NCBI GenBank assembly: GCA_913009635.1
Contig: CAJVXI010000011.1
Span: 1-32,383, forward strand
Length of the DNA stretch: 32,383 bases
Direction: 5' to 3'
Origin: an uncultured bacterium
GTDB taxonomy: Bacteria > Patescibacteriota > Minisyncoccia > UBA6257 > UBA9933
Made by a program: the position numbers and the translations under genes. The notes beneath the pieces were generated by a model. It was not told the origin of the DNA, did not search any database, and was given only the letters and a program-made list of their open reading frames with translations. How positions within the stretch are numbered: position 1 is the first letter of the stretch; each line of letters opens with the position of its first letter. Of the stretch, positions 14,514-20,361 are shown piece by piece.

Positions 14514-15626
14514 TTAAACGAATTCCCTTATTCCCAATCCAATACTTACTGCAAATGGCGGACCTAATTCTTTAATAATTGGCTTAATTTCCGGAGAATA
14601 ATCAACCTGAGAAAATGGGTCGCCTATAACCGTTGTTAAGCCAATCTGTTTTTCAAAATACGTATCAATTCCTAAAAGATTAGCGCCACCGCCAGTCAAA
14701 ATAACTCGTTCAATCCTTCGACTTTGCTCAGGATTGATGGTGAGCGAAGTCGAACCATCAATTTTAGAACCGGAATTTTTTTCGTAGTTGTCTTTTGCCC
14801 GCTTTACTTCAGTAATTATAGCATCTAAAAATGGAATAGTTAATGTGGATAACTCATAATCACCTCCCACTCCAATAATGCCTTTTTGCTTTTTAAGCTC
14901 TTCGGCGCGCCTAATATTAATATTTAAACCGCTGGCAATTGCTTGAGTTAAGGAGCCACCAGAAAAATCTGTCTGACTATTGTGTCTTAAATAACCTTTA
15001 TCAATAATAGCAATATTCGTAGAGCGTGCCCCAATATCAACAATTGCGGTCGGCGTCGGATCATTGGCAATTAAAGCTCTAACCAAAGCTAAACTTTCAA
15101 CCTCTAAAGCCCGGAGATTAAGTCCGGCTAATTTAAAAATATTTTGATACTTCCTAATTTGTTCATTTGGCACAGAAATTAAAATAACCTGCTGCTTATT
15201 CACTCCTTTTTCATCTTGTCTTTTACCAACAGGCAGCCAATCAATAGTTACTTCTGAAGTTGGCAATGGAATATATTGACGCACCTGATACTTCATTGTT
15301 TCCATAATTTCCGATACCGGCATTTCCGGTATTTCTAAAAGAGTAATAAAAGCCGAAAAAGCTGGAATTGAAGCAACAACGTCGCGACTTTTGCATTTTA
15401 ACTGCTTTATAAGAATTTTTAAAAATTTAGCGGCCTCTTGGTCCATTATTTTTAGAGAACTGGTTTGAAGAGCATCATTTAATCTCTCTAAATGGCCATA
15501 ACTTTCTAAAAAACCATAAGTTTTAAGTTTTGGTTTTGTAGATGTCTTAATAATCTCAACCACTTTTATAGAAGTGGTGCCAATATCAACACCAAGATAA
15601 GATTTAGTTCCAAAAATATTGAACAT
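14514..15626 (-). CDS. pilM: Actin-like pilus assembly ATPase PilM
   Basis: PilM binds ATP in the cytoplasm and recruits PilN at the pilus base. The actin/FtsA-type motifs are clear: phosphate 1 (YLGVDIGTTSIKVVEI), the central phosphate 2/connect region (AIVDIGARSTNIAIIDKG) and the adenosine motif (VILTGGGANLLGI). I start the gene at the ATG at 15624-15626 (MFNIFGTKSYLGVDIG). The ORF track begins nine codons earlier at a TTG inside a repeat. About residues 289-305 (DGSTSLTINPEQSRRI) are a REP-like insertion placed just before the adenosine motif; without it the text reads GSKIERVILTGGG, the usual PilM form. First gene of the pilus operon. Confidence 0.9.
   Translation of the reverse strand: MFNIFGTKSYLGVDIGTTSIKVVEIIKTSTKPKLKTYGFLESYGHLERLNDALQTSSLKIMDQEAAKFLKILIKQLKCKSRDVVASIPAFSAFITLLEIPEMPVSEIMETMKYQVRQYIPLPTSEVTIDWLPVGKRQDEKGVNKQQVILISVPNEQIRKYQNIFKLAGLNLRALEVESLALVRALIANDPTPTAIVDIGARSTNIAIIDKGYLRHNSQTDFSGGSLTQAIASGLNINIRRAEELKKQKGIIGVGGDYELSTLTIPFLDAIITEVKRAKDNYEKNSGSKIDGSTSLTINPEQSRRIERVILTGGGANLLGIDTYFEKQIGLTTVIGDPFSQVDYSPEIKPIIKELGPPFAVSIGLGIREFV
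14710..14762. repeat. 48-bp REP-like hairpin inserted in frame in pilM
   Basis: Arms TTCGACTTTGCTCA (14717-14730) and TGAGCGAAGTCGAA (14741-14754) pair with one mismatch around a 10-nt loop. The element is bounded by direct repeats TCAAT (14710-14714 and 14758-14762), 48 bp apart, as expected for an insertion that duplicated 5 bp. It adds exactly 16 codons and keeps the frame open. Confidence 0.85.
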
Positions 15627-15628
15627 GA

Positions 15629-15765
15629 TAATAATGTAAAATGTAAATATCAAAATGGAAAATGACAGATTAAAATGTTAAAATTGTTTTCGTTTTTTTG
15701 ACTCATTTTGAAATTTTACATTGTCATTTTGATTTTTGATTTTTGATTTTTACATTTTTGAAATT
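15629..15765. repeat. Element A copy 2
   Basis: AATGTAAATATCAAAATGGAAAATGACAGATTAAAATGTTAAAATT on the left is complementary to ATTTTGAAATTTTACATTGTCATTTTGATTTTTGATTTTTACATTT on the right. It fills most of the divergent gap between pilM and comF. Confidence 0.8.
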
Positions 15766-15792
15766 TGATTAGTAATTAACTATTAACTATTT

Positions 15793-15798
15793 TATAAT
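15793..15798 (+). promoter_or_regulatory. -10 element TATAAT, leaderless promoter of comF
   Basis: TATAAT ends 6 nt before the ATG, so the expected first transcribed base is the A of the start codon. The -35 region is AT-rich without a good hexamer. Confidence 0.6.
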
Positions 15799-15804
15799 TA
15801 TACC

Positions 15805-16518
15805 ATGTTTTTAATAAAAGCCAAAAATACCATTCTAAATATCCTCTTCTCTCCTATTTGTATAAATTGCCAACGGCATTTAGATGAAAAAAATAAATTA
15901 ATCTGCAAACAATGCATGTCTTTGATTAAATCCAATAATACTTTCTTCTGCCCAATTTGCAGAGCCAGATTAACTAAAAATAAAAATACCTGCCATAGTA
16001 ATTCTTATCTCTTAGCCGCGGCTGGAAATTATTCTGACCCGATTTTTCAAAATCTAATACATTATTTCAAGTATAAATACTTTGATAATTTAACTCCGCT
16101 TTTAGGCGGATTACTTCTGAAATATTTCAAATATATAGACCCTAAATTCTATATTCTAAATTCTAAATCCTATATTATAATCCCAATCCCCCTTCATCCC
16201 AGCAGAGAACGCCAACGTGGTTTTAATCAGGCAAAATTATTAGCAAAATTCGTATCCAATAATTTAAATTTAAAATTAGTTGAAGGATTAAGGCGAATTA
16301 AAAATACAGGATCACAAAGTCAGCAAAAAAATAAAGAAGCTCGTAATAAAAATATTATTGGCTGTTTCAAAATAAGAAGCTCCGAATCAGTCAAGGAGAA
16401 AAATATTATTTTAGTTGACGATGTTTTTACTTCAGGAGCCACCATGAACGAAGCAATAAAAATTTTAAAAATGAATGGCGCTAAAAAAATTATTGCTTTG
16501 GTTTTAGCTAAAGCGTAA
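15805..16518 (+). CDS. comF: ComF family phosphoribosyltransferase-like protein
   Basis: ComF proteins are needed for natural transformation, acting on single-stranded DNA that enters the cytoplasm. The N-terminal zinc-ribbon part has cysteine pairs at 19/22, 34/37 and 49/52. The type I phosphoribosyltransferase domain includes the conserved PLHPSRERQRGFNQA stretch (about 130-144) and the PRPP loop ILVDDVFTSGAT (about 202-213). Residues 112-124 (DPKFYILNSKSYI) are encoded by the ATTCTAAATCC repeat and interrupt the usual approach to the first beta strand. Length (237 aa) is normal for the family. It is transcribed away from the pilus operon; together they suggest pilus-driven DNA uptake. Confidence 0.9.
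   Translation: MFLIKAKNTILNILFSPICINCQRHLDEKNKLICKQCMSLIKSNNTFFCPICRARLTKNKNTCHSNSYLLAAAGNYSDPIFQNLIHYFKYKYFDNLTPLLGGLLLKYFKYIDPKFYILNSKSYIIIPIPLHPSRERQRGFNQAKLLAKFVSNNLNLKLVEGLRRIKNTGSQSQQKNKEARNKNIIGCFKIRSSESVKEKNIILVDDVFTSGATMNEAIKILKMNGAKKIIALVLAKA
16138..16176. repeat. ATTCTATATTCTAAATTCTAAATCC repeat inside comF
   Basis: About 39 bp (13 codons) of the intergenic repeat vocabulary are embedded in frame in comF, encoding DPKFYILNSKSYI. Almost the same peptide (NSKSYILNS) joins the two halves of the pilin fusion at 5117-6028. Confidence 0.75.
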
Positions 16519-16525
16519 ATTTTCA

Positions 16526-16692
16526 CAAAATTCCAAATAACAAATTACAAATCACAAATCCTTCGACCCCGAGAGCCTCAGGACCGAGGGGTAATATCCA
16601 ATGACCGAAATTCTAATGACCAAAATCCGTCGGGTTTGGTCCGCCAGCTGGCGGATAGAATTTATTTGTTATTTAGTGCTTGAGATTTGGTA
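16526..16692. repeat. Element B copy 2, with embedded GC-rich palindromes
   Basis: AAATTCCAAATAACAAATTACAAATCACAAAT on the left is complementary to ATTTGTTATTTAGTGCTTGAGATTTGGTA on the right, the same design as 10733-10866. The interior holds a CGACCCC...GGGGT pair and the perfect 16-bp palindrome TCCGCCAGCTGGCGGA (16640-16655). No ORF. Confidence 0.8.
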
Positions 16693-16700
16693 CTTTAAAG

Positions 16701-17693
16701 TTAAAATACTATCTGCGCAATTACGAATAAGACATAAACGCCTATCAACACAACTCCTTCCCGACGACTAATACAATCACGGGTCTGGAGAAATAAATTA
16801 GCTAAGAACAAAACCAATACCATTGCCACAGCGCTAACCCAAAACGAAGTTACATCAATAATTTTAATTGGGCTTATTAATGCAACTAATCCTAAAATCC
16901 AAGTAGAATTAAAAGCGGTAGCTCCAAATAAGTTACCAAGCGATAACCCTTCGTGATTTCTTAAAGCAGCCCTGATACCAAAAGACAATTCCGGTAAAGT
17001 CGTGCCAAAAGCAATAATAAAAATACCAACCAAGAGCTCAGAAATCCCGATTTTTAAAGAAATTATCTCAGCGCTATCCACCACAAAAAAAGCTGAAACC
17101 AAAACAATAACAACCGACACAATAAATATAAACAAATTCCTAAAAAAATATTTAAGATTTAATCCATCGGTTCGATGCTCAAAATAACCAATAAAAGAAA
17201 CCCAAAAACTTTTTCGATGTTCAAAAATTTCTTTAAGATGAAAAAGTCGCGCTAAATATAGAAAGAAAATAATTATCAAAATTAATCCATCAAGCCGGGA
17301 AAGTTCTAAATCAAAAAGTAAAATTACCGGAGAAATTCCTATAAAAAAAGCAATCCAAGCTTTATGATGATGAGACGGTGAACTCCTATCAATAACCAGT
17401 GATTTAGAAATGATTACAACTAAACCAAGAACTAAGCTTAAATTTAGGATATTAGCGCCAAAAATATTCCCCAAAGAAATTAACGGCTCACCAGAAAAAG
17501 CTGAATTAAGACCAATGGCAAATTCCGGCAGAGTAGTGGCAAAAGACATTAAAATAAATGCCAGAGCAAATTCGGAAACATTTAAAAAATGCGCCATTCG
17601 AATAAGCGAGCGCACCACAAAAACTCCAGCCCGAATTAAAACAAAAACCGCTATTGCTAAAATTAAAAAATTAAATGTAATTTCGTAATCCAT
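16701..17693 (-). CDS. Calcium/sodium antiporter-like membrane protein (CaCA family, YrbG type)
   Basis: Two homologous halves each contain an alpha repeat: ATTLPEFAIGLNSAFSGEPLISLGNIFGANILN (about residues 50-85) and GTTLPELSFGIRAALRNHEGLSLGNLFGATAFN (about 230-265). The acidic residues of the TTLPE motifs are the cation-binding sites of Na+/Ca2+ exchangers. About ten membrane helices are expected. The likely role is exchanging Ca2+ for Na+ or H+ across the membrane; the ion is inferred. I use the ATG at 17691-17693. The track start is a GTG three codons earlier and neither has a Shine-Dalgarno. It is followed by repeat element B and preceded by a short gap with TATACGGA/TCCGCGT words. Confidence 0.85.
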   Translation of the reverse strand: MDYEITFNFLILAIAVFVLIRAGVFVVRSLIRMAHFLNVSEFALAFILMSFATTLPEFAIGLNSAFSGEPLISLGNIFGANILNLSLVLGLVVIISKSLVIDRSSPSHHHKAWIAFFIGISPVILLFDLELSRLDGLILIIIFFLYLARLFHLKEIFEHRKSFWVSFIGYFEHRTDGLNLKYFFRNLFIFIVSVVIVLVSAFFVVDSAEIISLKIGISELLVGIFIIAFGTTLPELSFGIRAALRNHEGLSLGNLFGATAFNSTWILGLVALISPIKIIDVTSFWVSAVAMVLVLFLANLFLQTRDCISRREGVVLIGVYVLFVIAQIVF

Positions 17694-17764
17694 ACTAGAC
17701 ACAGACCAAATACGGACTATACACAGACCTATACGGAAAATTTTCTATATGAGTCCGCGTTAAG

Positions 17765-18685
17765 TCAGTATAAGTCAGTGATAAAGTCGTAAATATTTAA
17801 GACCGCCTTGATGCCATCTCCGATAGCGATATTGTTCTGCTTATATAGAACATCCGTGATATCGCCGGCTGCCCAAATTCCTTCTTGAGTCGTTTTTTGG
17901 GTTTTATGGTCAACTATGATTTGTTTATATTTATTTAACTCAACTAAATCTTTTACTAAACCGCTGTTCGGCTCATAGCCGATTGACACAAAAACTCCTC
18001 CTAATTTAATTTCATTTATTTTATTAGTTTTTCGATCTAAATATTTAAGTCTGGAAACAAAATCTTCTCCCAAAATCTCTTTAACAGCAGCCATGGTGAT
18101 TATTTCTACCTTAGAATCTTTCTTTATTTTTTCCTGAAGAATGATATCTCCCCTGAACGAATCTGAGCGTATAATTAAGTAAATTTTAGAAGCGTAAGAA
18201 AGTAAGTCAATCACCGCTCCCAAAGCCGAATTGCCGCCGCCTATCACGGCCACTGCCTTATTCTTAAATAGGGGCGCGTCGCAAATAGAACAATAAGACA
18301 CGCCCTTGCCTTCAAATTCTTTTTCGCCAGGTATATTTAATTTGCGATAATGGCTGCCAGCCGCAATTAAAATAGTTTTTGATTTAAATTTTTCATTATT
18401 ATCAGTTACTACGGTAAAAACATCTTTATTTTTTTCTACGCTAGAAACCGAAATACCGCTTTTAATATCAATCTCTTCTTGGACTCGTAAATGTTCTTCC
18501 AACGCTTTTGCTAATTTAACTCCGGAGATTGATTTAATGCCGATAAAATTATTAATTTCCGCGGCAATAGTTGACTGACCGCCAAAATCTTTGGCAATCA
18601 ATAAAGTTTTTATTTTCTTTCGGGCTCCGTAGATTCCAGCTGCGACAGCTGCCGGCCCACCGCCAATTATGATTAAATCGTACAT
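17765..18685 (-). CDS. trxB: Thioredoxin reductase-like FAD/NAD(P)H pyridine nucleotide-disulfide oxidoreductase
   Basis: The 306-residue flavoprotein has the FAD-binding loop GGGPA near the N-terminus (8-12), the redox pair Cys132/Cys135 (YCSICDAP), the NAD(P)H loop GGGNSA (149-154) and the second FAD motif (WAAGDITD) near the C-terminus. This is the layout of low-molecular-weight TrxB, which passes electrons to thioredoxin or glutaredoxin-like partners. The redox motif is CSIC rather than CATC, which is a tolerated variation. After GGGNSA no classic HRRxxxRA motif follows (IIRSDSFRGD is present), so NADH or another donor may be used. The glutaredoxin and DsbA-like genes nearby are possible partners. 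I prefer the ATG at 18683-18685 because a -10 element places the transcript start about 3 nt upstream, excluding the TTG used in the track. Confidence 0.87.
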   Translation of the reverse strand: MYDLIIIGGGPAAVAAGIYGARKKIKTLLIAKDFGGQSTIAAEINNFIGIKSISGVKLAKALEEHLRVQEEIDIKSGISVSSVEKNKDVFTVVTDNNEKFKSKTILIAAGSHYRKLNIPGEKEFEGKGVSYCSICDAPLFKNKAVAVIGGGNSALGAVIDLLSYASKIYLIIRSDSFRGDIILQEKIKKDSKVEIITMAAVKEILGEDFVSRLKYLDRKTNKINEIKLGGVFVSIGYEPNSGLVKDLVELNKYKQIIVDHKTQKTTQEGIWAAGDITDVLYKQNNIAIGDGIKAVLNIYDFITDLY

Positions 18686-18694
18686 AATATTCAA

Positions 18695-18700
18695 ATTATA
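18695..18700 (-). promoter_or_regulatory. -10 element TATAAT before trxB
   Basis: On the minus strand TATAAT ends 9 nt before the ATG at 18685, giving a near-leaderless transcript. It decides the start codon, because the upstream TTG would lie before the transcript. Confidence 0.55.
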
Positions 18701-18722
18701 ACAAGATTTTAAAAATAAAAAA

Positions 18723-18750
18723 GGGTCCTTGTAAAATCTTACAAGGACCC
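18723..18750 (-). terminator. Strong intrinsic terminator after the 261-aa gene
   Basis: A perfect 12-bp stem (GGGTCCTTGTAA / TTACAAGGACCC) has a 4-nt loop and, on the minus strand, is followed by TTTTTTATTTTT. It lies 18 bp after the stop codon at 18769. Confidence 0.92.
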
Positions 18751-18768
18751 AAAAGTCAAATCAAAACT

Positions 18769-19554
18769 TCAAGAACTCAAGTTTTCGGACTTCCGGACAG
18801 ACGACAAACCAATACTGCCATCGCGCCGGTCATCCCACCAGTAGGCGATCCGGAGACCACCAAAATCGAAGCTGCCGACACTGACACGGTGGCCGTCCGA
18901 AAGCAAATCCGAGCAACGAGCATAAATATTTTCAAATAAGCGCTCTCCAGTAGCAAGGTAATGACCTATAATCGTGTAAACCATTATTCGGGCTTTTGGT
19001 GTTTCCTCGTTTTCGACAAGTAAAGCTTGCTGTTCATTCCAGGTTTTACTTGTTGAATTAGGCACGATATCCTTACGAATAAGATGCCAGCTTGCTTCGC
19101 CTTTGTCTCTTGCAAAAGATTGCTTATTATACCAGGAATCTTCGTGAGAATAAAAGAGTTTTTTCTCAATTTTCTCGCGAATCTTAAGAATTGACATCGG
19201 AAAAGCAGCAACGAGAATATGAGTTTTTTTATACTCCTCCAAAACACCCTCTGTGAATGGCACTTCAACAAAAAGACCTAATTCTCTTTCGGTTGGATTA
19301 ACTCTAAGATGTTGGATGGCTTTTTCAATACCAAAAAAGTTTTTACCCATAATAGCACAAGCTGTTTTTTGACTAACTGTGGCTTCATAGCCGCCCTGAC
19401 GAATGAATTGCACCACCTTTGTAGCAAGCTTATTCCCCTTACTTTGAATCACTGACTGAGCTTCGGTATCGCCAAGACCTGCTGCCTCAAGTTTCCAAAG
19501 AAGCTCATGCTCCTTGTGCACCAACAACTTACGTTGGCTTACGATGTTTTTCAT
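18769..19554 (-). CDS. Conserved unknown protein of CPR type (261 aa)
   Basis: I know no function. The protein is soluble, without signal peptide or membrane helix. Its N-terminal ~90 residues are helical (LLWKLEAAGLGDTEAQSVIQSKGNKLATKVVQF). The middle has FVEVPFTEGVLEEYKKTHILVAAFPMSILKIR, and the C-terminal half has SWHLIRKDIVPNSTSKTWNEQQALL and RIMVYTIIGHYLATGERLFENIYARC, ending with a strand-rich part (GSFDFGGLRIAYWWDDRRDG). From memory, closely similar proteins recur in Parcubacteria-like genomes, often in several copies; that is recollection, not a search. The gene stands alone with a consensus promoter, a Shine-Dalgarno (AAGAAGG, about 6 nt) and a terminator, and its base use is richer in G+C than its neighbours. 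Upstream lies the palindrome tract. Confidence 0.7.
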   Translation of the reverse strand: MKNIVSQRKLLVHKEHELLWKLEAAGLGDTEAQSVIQSKGNKLATKVVQFIRQGGYEATVSQKTACAIMGKNFFGIEKAIQHLRVNPTERELGLFVEVPFTEGVLEEYKKTHILVAAFPMSILKIREKIEKKLFYSHEDSWYNKQSFARDKGEASWHLIRKDIVPNSTSKTWNEQQALLVENEETPKARIMVYTIIGHYLATGERLFENIYARCSDLLSDGHRVSVGSFDFGGLRIAYWWDDRRDGSIGLSSVRKSENLSS

Positions 19555-19633
19555 CGCGCACCTTCTTAAAAAAATTTAGATTTGATATTTATCCCGCTAA
19601 TGCAGGATTTGTAAAAGACCTAATTTAACTATA

Positions 19634-19661
19634 ATTATACACATATTCCAAGCTTTGTCAA
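19634..19661 (-). promoter_or_regulatory. Consensus promoter TTGACA-N16-TATAAT of the 261-aa gene
   Basis: On the minus strand a perfect -35 (19656-19661) and a perfect -10 (19634-19639) are 16 bp apart. The transcript would have a leader of about 70 nt before the ATG at 19554. Same hexamers and spacing as the promoter at 3014-3041. Confidence 0.88.
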
Positions 19662-19719
19662 CTTTATCCGCTTTAGTTAGCCCCGAATAAATCCCTTCGG
19701 GATTATGCAAAGCATGCCA

Positions 19720-19756
19720 AAGCGCTCTAACCGGTTAGAGCGCTTAAACTTTTTTT
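19720..19756 (+). terminator. Perfect 26-bp palindrome followed by a T-run
   Basis: AAGCGCTCTAACC/GGTTAGAGCGCTT is perfectly self-complementary and is followed, after AAAC, by seven T. On the plus strand it has the form of an intrinsic terminator. No plus-strand gene lies upstream, so either an unrecognised RNA ends here or the form is accidental. Confidence 0.6.
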
Positions 19757-19785
19757 CTACGCATTTCTGCGCAGTGGATATCTAC

Positions 19786-19829
19786 TGAGATATTAACGTA
19801 GATATCTACATTAATATCTCATGAGATAT
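19786..19829. repeat. Nested palindromes around GTAGATATCTAC and ATATCTCATGAGATAT
   Basis: TGAGATATTAA-c-GTAGAT / ATCTAC-a-TTAATATCTCA forms a 36-bp palindrome (19786-19821). It overlaps ATATCTCATGAGATAT (19814-19829). A third pairing, CTACTGAGATAT (19782-19793) with ATATCTCAGTAG (19826-19837), encloses both. The arms can therefore switch between alternative foldings. Confidence 0.85.
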
Positions 19830-19904
19830 CTCAGTAGAAAAATCCTGCTGCTACAAGTGGCAATAAAAAAATACGTATTAAAATACGTATTTAATTACAT
19901 AATA

Positions 19905-19980
19905 AATCCTTGAATAAATTCAAGGATTAAAACAAGGATTAATTCAAGGATTAAAACAAGGATTTATTCAAGGATTTCAC
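19905..19980. repeat. Iteron-like array: five 12-bp CAAGGATT repeats plus one inverted copy
   Basis: CAAGGATTAAAA, CAAGGATTAATT, CAAGGATTAAAA, CAAGGATTTATT and CAAGGATTTCAC follow each other exactly at 12-bp steps (19921-19980). An inverted copy AATCCTTG lies at 19905-19912. The last four bases alternate AAAA / AATT, hinting at a 24-bp higher period. It resembles iterons or a tandem operator, but the binding protein is unknown. Confidence 0.88.
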
Positions 19981-20022
19981 TTTACTATCTTATACATGCG
20001 ATCGCATGTATAAGATAGTAAA
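19981..20022. repeat. Perfect 42-bp palindrome centred on GCGATCGC
   Basis: TTTACTATCTTATACATGCGA is followed directly by its exact reverse complement, with no loop. Three more pairs (CAC with GTG) are possible beyond a one-base bulge. Such length without a single mismatch indicates recent origin or strong constraint. Confidence 0.93.
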
Positions 20023-20064
20023 TGTGTGGATGTACGTAAATGTTCTGGCGAATGAACAATAAAA

Positions 20065-20090
20065 AAACTCGCCCTGGATAGGGCGAGTTT
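20065..20090 (-). terminator. Intrinsic terminator after the zinc-ribbon mini-protein
   Basis: AAACTCGCCCT / AGGGCGAGTTT forms an 11-bp stem with a GGAT loop and, on the minus strand, is followed by a run of T. It lies 13 bp after the stop codon at 20104. Confidence 0.9.
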
Positions 20091-20103
20091 GAATAATAAT
20101 TTA

Positions 20104-20295
20104 CTAAGCAGCAGGAGCATCTTCTCCTTCTTTAGGAGCTTCTCCTCCTTCAGCAGGAGCTTCAGTAGGAGCATCAGTAGGAGCATCAGCAGGAGCATCA
20201 GATCCTCCTTCTGCTTGCTCTTCAACCATAGGAGTGCCACAACACTCTTTTGCCTCGTCTGAGGTAACATTACATGAATTGCATTTATAAGCCAT
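20104..20295 (-). CDS. Mini-protein: zinc ribbon plus acidic Ala/Pro tail (63 aa)
   Basis: Residues 1-~24 (YKCNSCNVTSDEAKECCGTPM) carry Cys5, Cys8, Cys18 and Cys19, a rubredoxin/zinc-ribbon-like knuckle. Residues ~25-63 are a low-complexity acidic tail built from DAPxDAP/EAP units, encoded by a 12-bp DNA repeat (AGTAGGAGCATC on the plus strand). Without membrane helix or signal peptide it should be cytoplasmic. A role in metal binding or as a small adaptor is a guess. It follows the glutaredoxin gene by 66 bp in the same direction and ends at a strong terminator. The frame-shifted ORF at 19977-20270 is a shadow of this repeat. Confidence 0.75.
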   Translation of the reverse strand: MAYKCNSCNVTSDEAKECCGTPMVEEQAEGGSDAPADAPTDAPTEAPAEGGEAPKEGEDAPAA

Positions 20296-20361
20296 AATAA
20301 TTTTATTTTCTTAATTAAACAAACAAAAAACGACCTTTTATTAAATAATCGTATTTTATGA

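Larger units (their letters stand above)
19690..20022. repeat. Palindrome tract: at least six different inverted repeats in tandem
   Basis: This gene-free stretch is almost entirely self-complementary. In order: AATCCC-TTC-GGGATT (19690-19704); a perfect 26-bp palindrome (19720-19745); a 36-bp palindrome with one mismatch (19786-19821) overlapping a perfect 16-bp one (19814-19829); an 11-bp-arm pair AAATACGTATT/AATACGTATTT (19869-19892); AATCCTTGAAT/ATTCAAGGATT (19905-19928) leading into 12-bp direct repeats; and a perfect 42-bp palindrome (19981-20022). The palindromes differ in sequence, so this is not amplification of one repeat. No ORF on either strand looks real. Confidence 0.9.

Noticed and set aside
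19720-19756. Terminator of a plus-strand gene
   Set aside because: No plus-strand ORF or promoter that I can support precedes it; kept only as a structural feature with moderate confidence.
19977-20270. 97-aa ORF rich in Leu/Lys (LLMLLLMLLLKLLLKEEKLLKK)
   Set aside because: It is the shifted frame of the acidic-tail repeat of the zinc-ribbon mini-protein and runs through the terminator and the 42-bp palindrome.
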